This document shows, piece after piece, positions 41,714-41,771 of a stretch of 41,771 bases of DNA; position 1 is the first letter of the stretch, and each line of letters begins with the position of its first letter. The notes beneath the pieces were generated by a model. It did not search any database and was not told the DNA's origin. It saw only the letters and a list, made by a program, of their open reading frames with translations. Position numbers and translations under genes: made by a program. The stretch comes from CAZGDV01 sp964524995 (GTDB lineage Bacteria; Chloroflexota; Dehalococcoidia; SZUA-161): the NCBI GenBank assembly GCA_964524995.1, contig CAZGDV010000010.1, positions 1 to 41,771 of the forward strand, written 5' to 3'.

Positions 41714-41771
41714 GCTTGCGAATTGACTGATAATAAATGTTACCGAAGGTGGTATAGTTGCCTCAGAAAGA

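Overview
The window looks like chromosomal DNA from a GC-rich bacterium, most likely a Chloroflexota lineage near Dehalococcoidia. That placement is inferred from gene content, not from a marker phylogeny. The clues are a complex I operon with no nuoE, nuoF or nuoG, a homodimeric glycyl-tRNA synthetase, a CBS-less IMP dehydrogenase-like protein, tandem membrane pyrophosphatases, archaeal-looking radical SAM enzymes, and frequent TTG/GTG starts. Sigma-70-type promoters (TTGnnn, 17-18 bp, TAnAAT-like) can be read upstream of many transcription units. I see no insertion sequence, prophage or CRISPR array.

Layout. 1-54 is a truncated tRNA-Ala(UGC). 218-1218 holds two tiny cysteine-rich proteins and a DUF4125 protein. 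1340-8439 is a DNA-repair block read leftward: glyQS, rmuC and sbcD, then a 47-residue membrane peptide and a zinc-ribbon TM2 protein, then sbcC. A metallo-beta-lactamase-fold hydrolase runs rightward (8555-9184). Two membrane pyrophosphatases follow (9228-13581), one with K+-independent and one with K+-dependent signature residues. A GuaB3-like protein (13754-14905) diverges from rsmI. A rightward group holds metG, a small membrane protein, an RND transporter and a trans-polyprenyl diphosphate synthase (16055-22157). A leftward operon (27188 down to 22179) holds dnaX, ybaB, recR, a tetraether-synthase-like radical SAM protein and recO.

27319-40166 is one compact leftward operon: nuoA, B, [59-aa SH3/KOW-like protein], C, [B12-binding radical SAM protein], D, H, I, J, K, [DUF2007-like protein], L, M, N and then ybeY. 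The complex keeps the hydrophilic Q module (B, C, D, I) and all membrane subunits but lacks the NADH-oxidising module, so it needs another electron donor such as ferredoxin. The right edge holds a multi-pass membrane protein and an HNH nuclease, each with its own promoter.

Functional picture. A respiratory or ion-pumping core (truncated complex I, two ion-pumping pyrophosphatases, a quinone-tail-type prenyl synthase) sits among recombination and repair genes (SbcCD, RmuC, RecR, RecO, DnaX). The most promising novelty is the set of three non-core genes embedded in the nuo operon: the B12-radical SAM enzyme, the SH3-like protein that could be a ferredoxin-docking subunit analogous to NdhS, and the DUF2007-like protein. 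Next is the Tes-like radical SAM enzyme in the recR-recO operon.
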